Shown: positions 1 to 6,994 of the stretch, piece after piece
How the letters are laid out: every line of letters starts with the position of its first letter
How positions within the stretch are numbered: the stretch's first letter is position 1
NCBI GenBank assembly: GCA_022566235.1
Contig: JADFJI010000026.1
Location: forward strand, 1-12,621
Source of the DNA: Chloroflexota bacterium
GTDB lineage: Bacteria; Chloroflexota; Dehalococcoidia; Plut-88900
DNA length: 12,621 bases
Reading direction: 5' to 3'
Translations under genes and position numbers: made by a program
The notes under the pieces: generated by a model
What the model was told of the DNA's origin: nothing
What the model saw: only the letters and a program-made list of their open reading frames with translations
Databases searched by the model: none

Positions 1-2
1 TC

Positions 3-197
3 GATAGAACACCCGGGCACAGCACGACGGATGAAAACGGGTGGTTCGAATTGCTCAATCTCGGCGACGGGCGATACGACGTGGGGGCCCACGCTTCCGC
101 GGGCGTGGAGGCTCTGGAGAGGGCCGTCCAAGCAGGACGGGACGACGGGGTGGTGGGGCTGCTGAGGGCTGGTGGGGCCAGTGACCCTTGGGTCTGA
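3..197 (+). CDS. 3' end of a truncated gene, carboxypeptidase-regulatory-like tail
   Basis: An open frame enters from the left edge (first full codon at base 3) and ends with TGA at 195-197, giving 64 residues. Near the start it reads TTDENGWFELLNLGDGRYDV followed by GAHASAG. This resembles the T-D-x-x-G-x-F-x-L-x-x-L-x-x-G-x-Y-x-V pattern of carboxypeptidase-regulatory-like (Ig-like beta-sandwich) domains, which are common at the ends of secreted or surface proteins. The last ~35 residues (VEALERAV onward) are charged and glycine-rich with no motif I recognise. The N-terminus lies outside the window, so the full protein, its signal peptide and its function cannot be judged. The frame is supported by the domain-like pattern and by stops in the other two plus frames; the short length keeps confidence moderate. 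Confidence 0.55.
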   Translation, partial: DRTPGHSTTDENGWFELLNLGDGRYDVGAHASAGVEALERAVQAGRDDGVVGLLRAGGASDPWV

Positions 198-340
198 GCT
201 TCAGACATGCCAGCCAGCCTCCTTGTATAGGCGCCCGCCCCCCGGAAAGGGCGTAAACCCTCATTTAGGGGCCAATGTAGCTGCTGCCCCGAGTCCCAGT
301 CAATCCCTGGCAATCCAGGGAAAATCCGCCCCAAAAGGAC
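198..340. other. Non-coding stretch upstream of the tetR promoter, with a small hairpin
   Basis: No gene is supported between the stop of the truncated gene and the tetR promoter. One clean hairpin is visible: TCCCTGG at 304-310, loop CAAT at 311-314, CCAGGGA at 315-321. No T-run follows on either strand, so it is not a standard Rho-independent terminator, although its position after the upstream gene would suit a 3' end structure. Confidence 0.4.
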
Positions 341-368
341 TTGACAACCTTTGTTGTGTGATTATAAT
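341..368 (+). promoter_or_regulatory. Near-consensus sigma70 promoter of the tetR operon
   Basis: A perfect -35 hexamer TTGACA (341-346) and a perfect -10 hexamer TATAAT (363-368) are separated by 16 bp, one base short of the usual 17. The predicted start point is around 375, leaving a leader of about 40 nt to the tetR ATG at 414. This is the strongest promoter match in the window, which fits a gene normally held down by a repressor. Confidence 0.85.
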
Positions 369-386
369 AACGAACGAACCATCGTT
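369..386. promoter_or_regulatory. Putative TetR-type operator over the transcription start
   Basis: Just downstream of the -10 box, AACGA (373-377) and TCGTT (382-386) form a perfect 5-bp inverted repeat with a 4-bp spacer; another AACGA at 369-373 overlaps it. The pair straddles the predicted start point, where a bound dimer would block initiation. TetR-family repressors typically bind short palindromes overlapping their own promoters. The link to the adjacent regulator is inference from position and symmetry. Confidence 0.5.
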
Positions 387-413
387 TTCTTAAATAATGG
401 ATAGGAATAAACC

Positions 414-1034
414 ATGGCACCAAAGGTCAGCCAGCAGCACGTAGAGGCCCGGAGGAAACAGATACTGGATGCCGCCTTTGCCTGCTTCGCCCGGGAGGGT
501 TTCCACCAGACCACCATGCAGGAAATCTGTCGGGAGGCCGGCTTAAGCCCGGGGGCCGTGTACAGTTATTTTAATAGCAAAGAGGAGATCATCGAGGCCA
601 GCTGCCAGGAGAGTCAGAGGGACCTTCCGCTGTTCGAAGGCACCGCGGATAAGCTGGACACCCTAGGGGTGTTCATGGGGCTGGCGGACCTCTCCTTCGG
701 ACGACTGGCAGAGGCCGAGGCTGAAATCGCCATCCCGGTACATGTTCAGCTATGGTCGGAGGCTTTGCGCAACCCTCGCATCAAGGAAACTCTACGCCTA
801 CGCGGAGAGAACATGCGGAAGGCCCTGGAGGGCCTTGTCGTAGGCGCCCAGCAGCGGGGACAGATCAACCCGGCCCTGTCGGCCCAGGCTGTGGTCCAGG
901 TCATGATCGGCATGTGGCACGGCCTCGTCCTCGAAAAGGCCCTCGATCAAAACGTCGACGTTTCGAGCTATACAGACGTGGTCAAGGCCCTCATCGGGGG
1001 GGCTTTCTGGCAAACCGATGGCGGAGAGGTTTGA
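414..1034 (+). CDS. TetR/AcrR-family transcriptional regulator
   Basis: A 206-residue protein, a typical length for the family. Residues ~11-58 form the TetR DNA-binding domain: ARRKQILDAAFACFAREGF (first helices), then TTMQEICREAGLSPGAVYSYF at ~33-53 as helix-turn-helix, followed by NSKEEII. The remaining ~145 residues are the family's variable ligand-binding/dimerisation domain; the effector cannot be predicted. The ATG at 414 is preceded by AGGA (403-406) at suitable spacing. The gene lies directly behind a near-consensus promoter with an inverted repeat over the start point, suggesting autorepression. It is first in a same-strand run with a membrane methyltransferase (91 bp downstream) and an MMPL exporter, so it most likely represses its own operon and responds to an exported or toxic small molecule. 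Family certain; target inferred. Confidence 0.95.
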   Translation: MAPKVSQQHVEARRKQILDAAFACFAREGFHQTTMQEICREAGLSPGAVYSYFNSKEEIIEASCQESQRDLPLFEGTADKLDTLGVFMGLADLSFGRLAEAEAEIAIPVHVQLWSEALRNPRIKETLRLRGENMRKALEGLVVGAQQRGQINPALSAQAVVQVMIGMWHGLVLEKALDQNVDVSSYTDVVKALIGGAFWQTDGGEV

Positions 1035-1125
1035 ATCGGGCCCTCCAACCGTGCAACGATAAATCCCAGATTAAGGCTTTTGAACTGGCTGACCTGATGC
1101 ACAGCTGGCATTTAGGAGATGGCGT

Positions 1126-1599
1126 ATGAAACAGGATGGACTAGATAGATCAAGGGTAATGTTTCCGCCGCCGCTGCTTCACCTGGCTACCTTTGTGGCG
1201 GGGCTAGGCCTTCATTTTGCGTTTCCGCAACACTTTCTGCCTGACACCTGGATGCAACTGGCTACGGGCCTGCCCTTCATCGGAATCTCGTTCGCCTTGG
1301 TAGCCTCGGCATTCCGGACAATGAGACGTTCCGGGACGGACCCTAACGCTTATAAGCCGACAACGGCAATCGTGGTTGATGGGCCATTCCGATTCTCCCG
1401 CAACCCTATGTACCTGTCATTCACGGCTCTCTATATAGGAATCGCCTTCGCCGTGGACGCTCTCTGGCCCTTTGCGCTCCTCCCGATAGCCCTGGTGGGT
1501 ATTAGCCTGGGAGTCATCAAGCGTGAAGAACGCTATTTGGAGCAGAAATTCGGACAAGAGTACCTGCAATACAAGGGCAGAGTCCGGCGGTGGATCTAA
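1126..1599 (+). CDS. Isoprenylcysteine carboxyl methyltransferase (ICMT/PEMT)-like membrane methyltransferase
   Basis: A 157-residue integral membrane protein with hydrophobic spans at ~15-33, ~45-63 and ~97-130. The C-terminal half carries the family signature: GPFRFSRNPMYLS (residues 86-98), then IKREERYLEQKFGQEYLQYK (131-150) and a basic RVRRWI end. In ICMT/PEMT-type enzymes this region binds S-adenosylmethionine and methylates carboxyl, amino or hydroxyl groups of lipids or lipid-modified molecules in the membrane. Bacterial members rarely have known substrates and true protein isoprenylation is not expected here. The ATG at 1126 has AGGAG at 1114-1118. It sits between tetR and the MMPL exporter on the same strand, so methylation of a lipid or hydrophobic compound handled by the exporter is a reasonable but unproven idea. 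Confidence 0.85.
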   Translation: MKQDGLDRSRVMFPPPLLHLATFVAGLGLHFAFPQHFLPDTWMQLATGLPFIGISFALVASAFRTMRRSGTDPNAYKPTTAIVVDGPFRFSRNPMYLSFTALYIGIAFAVDALWPFALLPIALVGISLGVIKREERYLEQKFGQEYLQYKGRVRRWI

Positions 1600-1752
1600 G
1601 CCTGATGGCGATTGAGCGTCTGGCTTCCGGCCAGGAAGGTATGCCCCCATGTTCGAGAGGTTTTCGACTGGGACCACAGCCAGTAAAACTGAGGGGTGGT
1701 TGGCGGGTGGCGCTGTTGGCGAATTAAAACTTACTCTGATGGAGGAGAATCG

Positions 1753-4005
1753 ATGTCTCTAAACGTTTCGACCCAGGCCCTGGCCCGGGGCAGCAGCCGG
1801 CATCCCTGGAAAGTCATCGTGGCCTGGGTCTTGGTGTTCGTACTGGGAATGGTCCTGATAGCCAATCTGCTGGGAGATGCCCTCACTACTGAATTTAACT
1901 TCACCAACAATCCCGAGTCCAAGCGAGGGTTCGACCTCCTTGAGGAACGCCTCCGAGGCCCGCGAAGGGCCAACGAGATCATAATCGTCCAGTCCGAGAG
2001 TGCGACTGTGAGGAGCGACGACGCGTTCCAGGAACTGGTTGAGGGCATCCACGGACAGCTCATGGCCCTGGGGCCCGATGTGATACTTAGCAGCCGGACC
2101 TTTTATCAGACCGGAGATCTCTCTCTGGTTTCCGAGGGCGGCAGCATTACAATCATCCCCATTGTCATGGCTGGAGAGTTAGAGGACGCGGAGGACAATA
2201 TCCCCCTGGTGCAGGAAATAGTGGACGAGGCCGATAATACTGATGGCTTCGATGTCCTGATCACCGGGAACGCCAGCATCGGCAGGGAGTTCACAGAGAT
2301 AGCCGAAAGCGACCTGTTGAAGGGAGAGGCGTTCGGCCTTCCCGTGGCCCTGGTGATCCTGGTGCTGGTATTCGGGACCCTGGCCTCGGCCCTCATCCCC
2401 GTGGTCATCGCAATCATAGCCATTGTCGCGGCCGTAGGGGCTTCGGCCCTGGTAGGCCAGGCATTCCCCCTGTCCTTCTTCGTGGTCAACATAATCACCA
2501 TGATAGGACTCGCCGTGGGAATCGATTACAGCCTGTTCATCGTGTCCCGATTTCGGGAAGAGCGGGCCAAGGGCCTGGAGAAGATGGACGCCATATCCGC
2601 GGCCGGGGCCACGGCCAGCCGGACCGTGCTCTTCAGTGGGTTTGCCGTGGCCATCTCCCTGCTGGGCATGCTGATAATCCCCACCTCCATCTTCAGGAGC
2701 ATCGCGGTGGGCGCGGTCCTGGTGGTGGTCTTTGCCGTCCTGGCCTCTCTTACCCTATTGCCTGCCATATTGAGTCTCATGGGAGACAAGGTGAACGCCC
2801 TGCGGATTCCTTTGATCCAGAAGGCCCATACCCGTTTCGATGAAGAGAGGCGGGGAGGGTTTTGGGACTGGGTGGCTAAGCGGGTGATGAATCGCGCTCC
2901 CATCTACCTGGTGGTGATCGGCGGTCTCATGGTGGCGGTCTCGTTATTCAGCCTTGAGCTGGAGTCAGGCTTCGCCGGGGTGAGCACCATGCCCGACAGG
3001 CTGCAGACCAAGCAGGGATTCCTGATTCTGGAGAGGGAGTTCTCTTTTGGCCTGGTGACCCCTGCGGAGGTCGTAATCGACGGAGACATCGGCTCCGAGG
3101 CGGTACAGAAAGGCCTGGATGACCTTAGGGCCCTCCTGGCATCCGATCCGGCCTCGGCCTTCGGCCCGCCCGCTCCTCTCGACGTCAATCTCGCCGGGGA
3201 CCTGGCCCTGCTCTCCGTGCCCGTGGCTGGCGATCCTGACGCCGATGAGGCGATCCAGGCCGTTAAAAGGCTTCGGGATGACTACGTTCCCCGGGCCTTC
3301 GACGGCGTAGACGCAGAGGTGCTGGTAACCGGATTGTCGGCCTTCGATATCGACTTCTTCCAGATGGCCGCCGACTACACCCCCATAGTCTTCGCCGTCG
3401 TGCTGGGATTCAGCTTTGTGCTGCTCACCATCGTGTTCAGGTCTCTGGTGGTCCCGGTGAAGGCGATATTCATGAACCTGCTTTCCGTGGGGACGGCCTA
3501 CGGACTGGTGGTCCTGGTCTTCCAGAAGGGTATCGGGAACGAGTTGCTGGGCCTTCAGCAGGTGGATATCGTCGAGGCCTGGATACCCCTCTTCCTCTTC
3601 ACCATCCTCTTTGGACTGTCCATGGACTATCACGTGTTCCTGCTGAGCCGCATAAGGGAGCGATACGACCAGACGGGCGACAACACCGAGGCGGTGGCCT
3701 TCGGGATCAGGTCCACGGGGAGGCTGATAACCGGTGCCGCCCTGATAATGGTGGCCGTCTTCTCCGGCTTCGCCGCGGGAGACCTAGTGGGGCTTCAGCA
3801 GATGGGCTTCGGCCTGGCGGTGGCCGTGCTCCTGGACGCCACCCTCGTGCGGTCGATACTGGTGCCATCCAGCATGAAGCTGCTGGGAAAGTTCAACTGG
3901 TACCTGCCTTCGGCGCTCCAGTGGTTGCCCGGTGGAAAAACAGAGGTGCCCCAGCCTGAACCCGCTGGCCTGACCACTCCTTCCGAAGGTAGGCCTGACG
4001 ACTAA
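1753..4005 (+). CDS. MMPL/RND-superfamily membrane transporter
   Basis: A 750-residue exporter with the duplicated MMPL plan. TM1 (WKVIVAWVLVFVLGMVLIA, ~19-37) is followed by an extracytoplasmic loop (~42-190) and a helix bundle (~195-345) containing GLAVGIDYSLFIVSRFREER, with Asp258 and Tyr259. The second half repeats this: TM at ~383-402, loop to ~540, then helices including FGLSMDYHVFLLSRIRERY with Asp625 and Tyr626. These (M/I)DY motifs are the proton-relay sites of MMPL proteins, which export lipids, glycolipids or drugs using the proton gradient. I chose ATG 1753 because GGAGGAGA (1741-1748) precedes it; an in-frame GTG at 1696 would add 19 unlikely residues. The tail after ~720 is Pro-rich and probably cytoplasmic. 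It is last in the tetR-methyltransferase run. The substrate is unknown. Confidence 0.93.
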   Translation: MSLNVSTQALARGSSRHPWKVIVAWVLVFVLGMVLIANLLGDALTTEFNFTNNPESKRGFDLLEERLRGPRRANEIIIVQSESATVRSDDAFQELVEGIHGQLMALGPDVILSSRTFYQTGDLSLVSEGGSITIIPIVMAGELEDAEDNIPLVQEIVDEADNTDGFDVLITGNASIGREFTEIAESDLLKGEAFGLPVALVILVLVFGTLASALIPVVIAIIAIVAAVGASALVGQAFPLSFFVVNIITMIGLAVGIDYSLFIVSRFREERAKGLEKMDAISAAGATASRTVLFSGFAVAISLLGMLIIPTSIFRSIAVGAVLVVVFAVLASLTLLPAILSLMGDKVNALRIPLIQKAHTRFDEERRGGFWDWVAKRVMNRAPIYLVVIGGLMVAVSLFSLELESGFAGVSTMPDRLQTKQGFLILEREFSFGLVTPAEVVIDGDIGSEAVQKGLDDLRALLASDPASAFGPPAPLDVNLAGDLALLSVPVAGDPDADEAIQAVKRLRDDYVPRAFDGVDAEVLVTGLSAFDIDFFQMAADYTPIVFAVVLGFSFVLLTIVFRSLVVPVKAIFMNLLSVGTAYGLVVLVFQKGIGNELLGLQQVDIVEAWIPLFLFTILFGLSMDYHVFLLSRIRERYDQTGDNTEAVAFGIRSTGRLITGAALIMVAVFSGFAAGDLVGLQQMGFGLAVAVLLDATLVRSILVPSSMKLLGKFNWYLPSALQWLPGGKTEVPQPEPAGLTTPSEGRPDD

Positions 4006-4022
4006 GCCAAAGTGTAGACTTT

Positions 4023-4072
4023 TTGCCACCCCGAGCCCCTATTTTATCGGTAAAAAGGGTCTGGGGTGGTAA
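4023..4072. other. Compound hairpin after the MMPL gene
   Basis: The outer stem pairs CCACCCC (4026-4032) with GGGGTGG (4063-4069) and extends by TT/AA outside a G-T pair. A middle stem pairs CCC (4036-4038) with GGG (4057-4059). An inner stem pairs TTTTA (4042-4046) with TAAAA (4051-4055) around loop TCGG. It begins about 20 bp after the MMPL stop. No T-run follows on either strand, so it may be an mRNA 3' end stabiliser or non-canonical terminator; that role is inference. Confidence 0.5.
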
Positions 4073-4141
4073 TACGCACCGGGTTCCACTGGTACTTAGC
4101 AGCCGAAATCAGCATAACGTTCGGTCGACTATCGTCGGGAA

Positions 4142-4267
4142 TCCAGTCCCGGCTTGTCCCGATACTCGGGACTTGTCGGGATGACCGGGGGTACTGTCCC
4201 GACCAGTCAGGCCCAGAATCCTCTTTCCCCCTTCCAGAAAAGGAAGGGGGAGACAGGGGGATGGTTC
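4142..4267 (+). repeat. Intergenic repeat family A, copy 1
   Basis: The element starts with TCCAGTCCCG and ends with CAGGGGGATGGT. It contains a 15-bp palindrome insert (4157-4171), a GGGGG tract, and a final hairpin with a perfect 9-bp stem: CCCCCTTCC (4227-4235), loop AGAAAA, GGAAGGGGG (4242-4250). The same order of blocks recurs at 9756-9966 (same strand) and 12511-12610 (opposite strand). No open frame or transposase is inside. Confidence 0.75.
4153..4175 (+). repeat. 15-bp palindrome insert with CTTG direct repeats, copy a
   Basis: CTTG (4153-4156), TCCCGATACTCGGGA (4157-4171), CTTG (4172-4175). The 15-mer is a 6-bp inverted repeat around TAC. Removing one CTTG and the palindrome restores a TCCCGG-CTTG-TCGGGA stem-loop like those found elsewhere in the window. 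Confidence 0.75.
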
Positions 4268-4382
4268 GGTGGGTGGCAGATCACGAGTGCGACCCCATCC
4301 AGACAAGGTGGGATATGACGCGGTTTTCCGCAGTCAGGTACTTGGGGGCTACTCCCCCTCATCAAATCCTGGGTCCCTACGC

Positions 4383-5483
4383 TTAAAAACTGGTAATGAC
4401 GCCCCGTCCCACGTCACCCCGCTGCAGGTCATCGTAGGCCTCGTTGATCTGGTCCAGGGAGTATCTTCGGGTGATGAGGTCGTCCAGTTTCAATCGGCCC
4501 GACAGATACATATCCATTATCTTGGGCATGTCGGTCCTCATCCGCACCGACCCGTAGTAGGCGCCCTTTAGGATTTTCTCGTCCCTAACCAGGCTTACCG
4601 CGTCTATCGGGGCCGTTTCCCCCAGGGGCGCAATGCCGACGATCACCGACGTGCCACCCTTTCTGGTCATGTTGTAGGTCATCTCCACCGTCTTCCCCGA
4701 CCCGAACACCTCGAAGGCGTAGTCCACACCCTTGCCCCCGGTGATCTCTTTGACCCTTGCCACCGCATCCTGGTTGGACGGGTTGACTGAGTGGGTAGCG
4801 CCGAACTTCATGGCGAATTCCAGTTTGCCCTCGTTGATGTCGACAGCGATGATCTGGCTTGCATTGACCAGCACTGCGCCCATGATCACGTTCAACCCCA
4901 CTCCTCCGCACCCGACTACCGCCACCGTGCTGCCCGGCTCCACCTTGGCGCTGGCCAGCACCGCACCCACCCCCGTTGTCGTGCAGCAGCCGATGAGGGC
5001 CCCAATGTCCAGGGGAAGGCTGTCGGGGGCCGGAATACAGGCCGACTCAGGCACCACCGAGTACTCGGCGAAGCAGGACATCTGGTCGAACTGGGCTATC
5101 GGCTGTCCTCCCTTGTGGAGTCTGCTGGTGCCGTCGAACTGGGATGTCCAGAACTGTGCTCGCGTCTCGCATATGTTAGGCCGCCCGTCGGTGCAGTTGT
5201 TACAGCGGCCGCAGGCAGAGACGAAGGAGAGGACCACACGGTCGCCGGGCTTTACCGACGTAACGCCGCTTCCAACCTCCTCCACCGTACCCGAGGCCTC
5301 ATGCCCCAGGACTATGGGTAAGGGGGCCCGGGCATGGCCTTTCATGAAATGAAGATCGCTCCTGCATATTCCCGCCGCCCCCACTTTGATCAGCACTTCT
5401 CCTGCCTTCGGTGGGTCCAGCTCCACATCTTCCACCACCAGGGGTTGATTGTATTCGTAGAGCACCGCAGCTTTAGTTTGCAT
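4383..5483 (-). CDS. Zn-dependent alcohol dehydrogenase (MDR superfamily)
   Basis: A 366-residue medium-chain dehydrogenase oxidising an alcohol to aldehyde or ketone with NAD(P). The GroES-like domain shows catalytic zinc ligands Cys40, His61-Glu62 (LGHEASG) and Cys166 or Cys167 (IGCCTTTG). The structural zinc lobe has Cys91, Cys94, Cys97 and Cys105 (ACGRCNNCTDGRPNIC). The Rossmann fold shows GCGGVG at 191-196 and an acidic residue, Asp215 (IIAVDIN), favouring NAD over NADP. The overall pattern resembles class III-like or Rxyl_3153-type dehydrogenases; the substrate cannot be told. A strong GGAGGAG sits just upstream of the ATG at 5483. It lies 81 bp behind cinA on the same strand and could be co-transcribed, although it has its own good ribosome site. 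All zinc ligands are present, so the enzyme should be active. Confidence 0.93.
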   Translation of the reverse strand: MQTKAAVLYEYNQPLVVEDVELDPPKAGEVLIKVGAAGICRSDLHFMKGHARAPLPIVLGHEASGTVEEVGSGVTSVKPGDRVVLSFVSACGRCNNCTDGRPNICETRAQFWTSQFDGTSRLHKGGQPIAQFDQMSCFAEYSVVPESACIPAPDSLPLDIGALIGCCTTTGVGAVLASAKVEPGSTVAVVGCGGVGLNVIMGAVLVNASQIIAVDINEGKLEFAMKFGATHSVNPSNQDAVARVKEITGGKGVDYAFEVFGSGKTVEMTYNMTRKGGTSVIVGIAPLGETAPIDAVSLVRDEKILKGAYYGSVRMRTDMPKIMDMYLSGRLKLDDLITRRYSLDQINEAYDDLQRGDVGRGVITSF

Positions 5484-5564
5484 GGCTCCTCCTATATTGC
5501 CTCAGTGCACAAATACGGCCCGGGGCCCAGGTCCGACACCTGAGTTCCTGAATAGGTCTTCCCC

Positions 5565-6797
5565 CTAGTCCAGGTTCTGGAGTGTCCGCTGTAGCTCGTA
5601 CAGGGCGGCGGTAGCCGCTCTCTGCTTGATTATCTGTCTATTGCCGGGCACGGTGCGGTAAAAGGACTCTGACCCTTCAGGGGTGGCTATGCCTATATAG
5701 ACCGTGCCCGGTGGCTTTCCCTCGCTCTTATCCGGGCCGGCCACCCCCGTGATGCTGACCCCTACGTCGACCCCCTGCCTCTGCCTGCAGGCCTGGGCCA
5801 TGGCCTCCGCCGTCTCAGCGCTGATGGCTCCGTGCCTGGAGATAATGTCAGGGTCCACGCCGCTGGCTATCTTCATCTCGTTGGTGTAGGAGACCGTGCC
5901 CCCCTTGAAATATTCGGAGCTGCCCGGCACATCGGTAATGGAGTTGGCAAGCAATCCTCCGCTGCAGGACTCCATGGTAGCCAGGCTGTATCCCTTGAGC
6001 AGCAGGAGCCGGGCTACGTTGCCTTCTAACGTGTCTTCCTCGTCGCCCCATATGCTGTTCCCCAGCATCTCCCTGACCTTCTTTTCCATTTCCGCCAGAA
6101 GGTCGGTGGCTCTGGCCTCGTCCTCCGCCTTGGCGGTGATCCGAAGCTGAATACCGTCGTGCTTGGCGTAGACCCCGATGGTGGGGTTGGTCGAGGAGAG
6201 TAGAGAGGCCACCATCTCGTCCACGCCCCCCTCGCTGATGCCAAAGGTCTTGAGGGTGCGGGAGACGAGGACCCCCGTCGCCCCGATCTTCCTGAGCCTG
6301 GGAGATACCTCCTTGTTCCACATCCGTTGCATCTCCACCGGGGGGCCGGGCATGGCGATCACATATCGGCCGTCCTTTTCCACCCACCACCCGGGCGCTG
6401 TGCCCCTGGGATTGTTTATGGGCTGAGCAGAAGGGATCAGGGTGGCCTGCTTCAGGTTGCTCAGGGGCATGGGGTAGTTGCGGTCATTGAAGAACTCCCG
6501 GAGATGTTTCTCCAACTCCGGGTCGACCTTCATCTCCTCGCCGAGCAGCTCGGATATGGCCTCTCGGGTCACATCATCCTGGGTGGGCCCCAGCCCTCCA
6601 GTTGTCAGGATAATGTCCGCCCTGGACCAGGCCTGCCTGAAGGTGTCTGCCAGCCGGGCCTTGTTGTCTCCTAGCTGATGGATCCTGTACAGGTCTATCC
6701 CCAGAGAGGGGAGGAGGGAGGCGATGTAGGGGGCGTTGAGGTCTGTGATCTGGCCCAACAGTATCTCGGTGCCTATAGATACTATCTCAGCCTTCAT
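5565..6797 (-). CDS. cinA: CinA: MoCF-like domain fused to nicotinamide-nucleotide amidase domain
   Basis: A 410-residue two-domain protein of the usual CinA length. Residues 1-~170 form the molybdopterin-binding-like (COG1058) domain: IGTEILLGQ, TTGGLGPTQDD (65-75), and AMPGPPVEM (148-156). Residues ~255-408 form the CinA C-terminal amidase domain: ESCSGG (276-281), HGAISAETA (322-330), SITGVAGPD (348-356) and KPPGTVY (361-367). In characterised members the N-terminal domain hydrolyses ADP-ribose-type pyrophosphates and the C-terminal domain deamidates nicotinamide mononucleotide, recycling pyridine nucleotides. The competence-damage name reflects co-expression with recA in some bacteria; no recA is seen here. 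No strong ribosome site precedes the ATG at 6797 (only GAGGT about 14 nt upstream). It is divergent from the M50 gene and heads a minus-strand pair with the dehydrogenase. Confidence 0.95.
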   Translation of the reverse strand: MKAEIVSIGTEILLGQITDLNAPYIASLLPSLGIDLYRIHQLGDNKARLADTFRQAWSRADIILTTGGLGPTQDDVTREAISELLGEEMKVDPELEKHLREFFNDRNYPMPLSNLKQATLIPSAQPINNPRGTAPGWWVEKDGRYVIAMPGPPVEMQRMWNKEVSPRLRKIGATGVLVSRTLKTFGISEGGVDEMVASLLSSTNPTIGVYAKHDGIQLRITAKAEDEARATDLLAEMEKKVREMLGNSIWGDEEDTLEGNVARLLLLKGYSLATMESCSGGLLANSITDVPGSSEYFKGGTVSYTNEMKIASGVDPDIISRHGAISAETAEAMAQACRQRQGVDVGVSITGVAGPDKSEGKPPGTVYIGIATPEGSESFYRTVPGNRQIIKQRAATAALYELQRTLQNLD

Positions 6798-6850
6798 AGG
6801 TGCAGGTGTAACCTCGGTGAGCTAGGGAAATCCCGGTTTGCAGCCTGGTG

Positions 6851-6859
6851 AGTATAGCA
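6851..6859 (-). promoter_or_regulatory. Candidate extended -10 promoter for cinA
   Basis: Read on the minus strand, TGCTATACT gives an extended -10 element (TGn followed by TATACT, one mismatch to consensus) about 55 nt upstream of the cinA ATG. No good -35 hexamer lies at standard spacing, which extended -10 promoters can tolerate. The call rests on motif and position only. Confidence 0.4.
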
Positions 6860-6950
6860 TACCTCTCAGGGCCGACGGCATGTCGACTAGGGGGCCCTTA
6901 AAGGTGTACTTGACGAATACAGGCCCTCCACGCCCGCGCCCCTGGCGTTG

Positions 6951-6956
6951 TATAAT
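6951..6956 (+). promoter_or_regulatory. Candidate -10 box for the M50-iscS-iscU run
   Basis: A perfect TATAAT lies 38 bp before the chosen M50 start, at the right distance for a short leader. A TTGACG at 6910-6915 is too far (35 bp) to be its -35 box and no better one is seen. The TATAAT also overlaps a TTG that could be read as an in-frame start, which argues against that start. Confidence 0.4.
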
Positions 6957-6994
6957 TGAGGTTACGCCCTTCCGAGGGCTTTAAAGATGGTTAT

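Larger units (their letters stand above)
4006..4382. other. 377-bp convergent intergenic region with hairpins and repeats
   Basis: This lies between the 3' ends of the MMPL gene (plus) and the alcohol dehydrogenase gene (minus). It holds a compound hairpin (4023-4072), copy 1 of repeat family A (4142-4267) with the first 15-bp palindrome insert, and a small GGGGG/CCCCC hairpin (4344-4358) just past the dehydrogenase stop. No hairpin has a trailing T-run, so no canonical terminator is called. The plus-strand open frame crossing it encodes only translated repeats. Confidence 0.7.

Noticed and set aside
172..393. 73-residue plus-strand frame running through the tetR promoter
   Set aside because: It overlaps the end of the truncated gene and the promoter and operator, and has no motif or ribosome site.
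1696..1752. In-frame GTG extension of the MMPL gene by 19 residues
   Set aside because: The extension has no ribosome site and does not resemble the family, while ATG 1753 has a strong GGAGGAGA at the right distance.
2965..3633. 222-residue minus-strand open frame inside the MMPL gene
   Set aside because: It is antisense to a well-supported transporter gene, has low-complexity Gly/His/Glu-rich content and no recognisable motif.
4227..4250. CCCCCTTCC/GGAAGGGGG hairpin as a Rho-independent terminator
   Set aside because: No T-run follows on either strand, and the hairpin recurs as part of a dispersed repeat, so it is not specific to these gene ends.
4344..4358. GGGGG-CTACT-CCCCC hairpin as terminator of the alcohol dehydrogenase gene
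   Set aside because: The stem is only five pairs and no T-run follows on the minus strand; position alone is not enough.
4066..4386. 106-residue plus-strand frame in the gap after the MMPL gene
   Set aside because: It translates hairpins and repeat family A; no start-site support and no protein-like pattern.
5516..5542. GC-rich palindromes between cinA and the dehydrogenase as an attenuator or terminator
   Set aside because: The stems are short (CAGGT/ACCTG and GGCCC/GGGCC) with no T-run; there is no evidence they separate the two genes.
6956..6994. TTG start adding 13 residues to the M50 protease
   Set aside because: The TTG overlaps a TATAAT box and the added residues are unlike the family N-terminus; ATG 6995 fits better.
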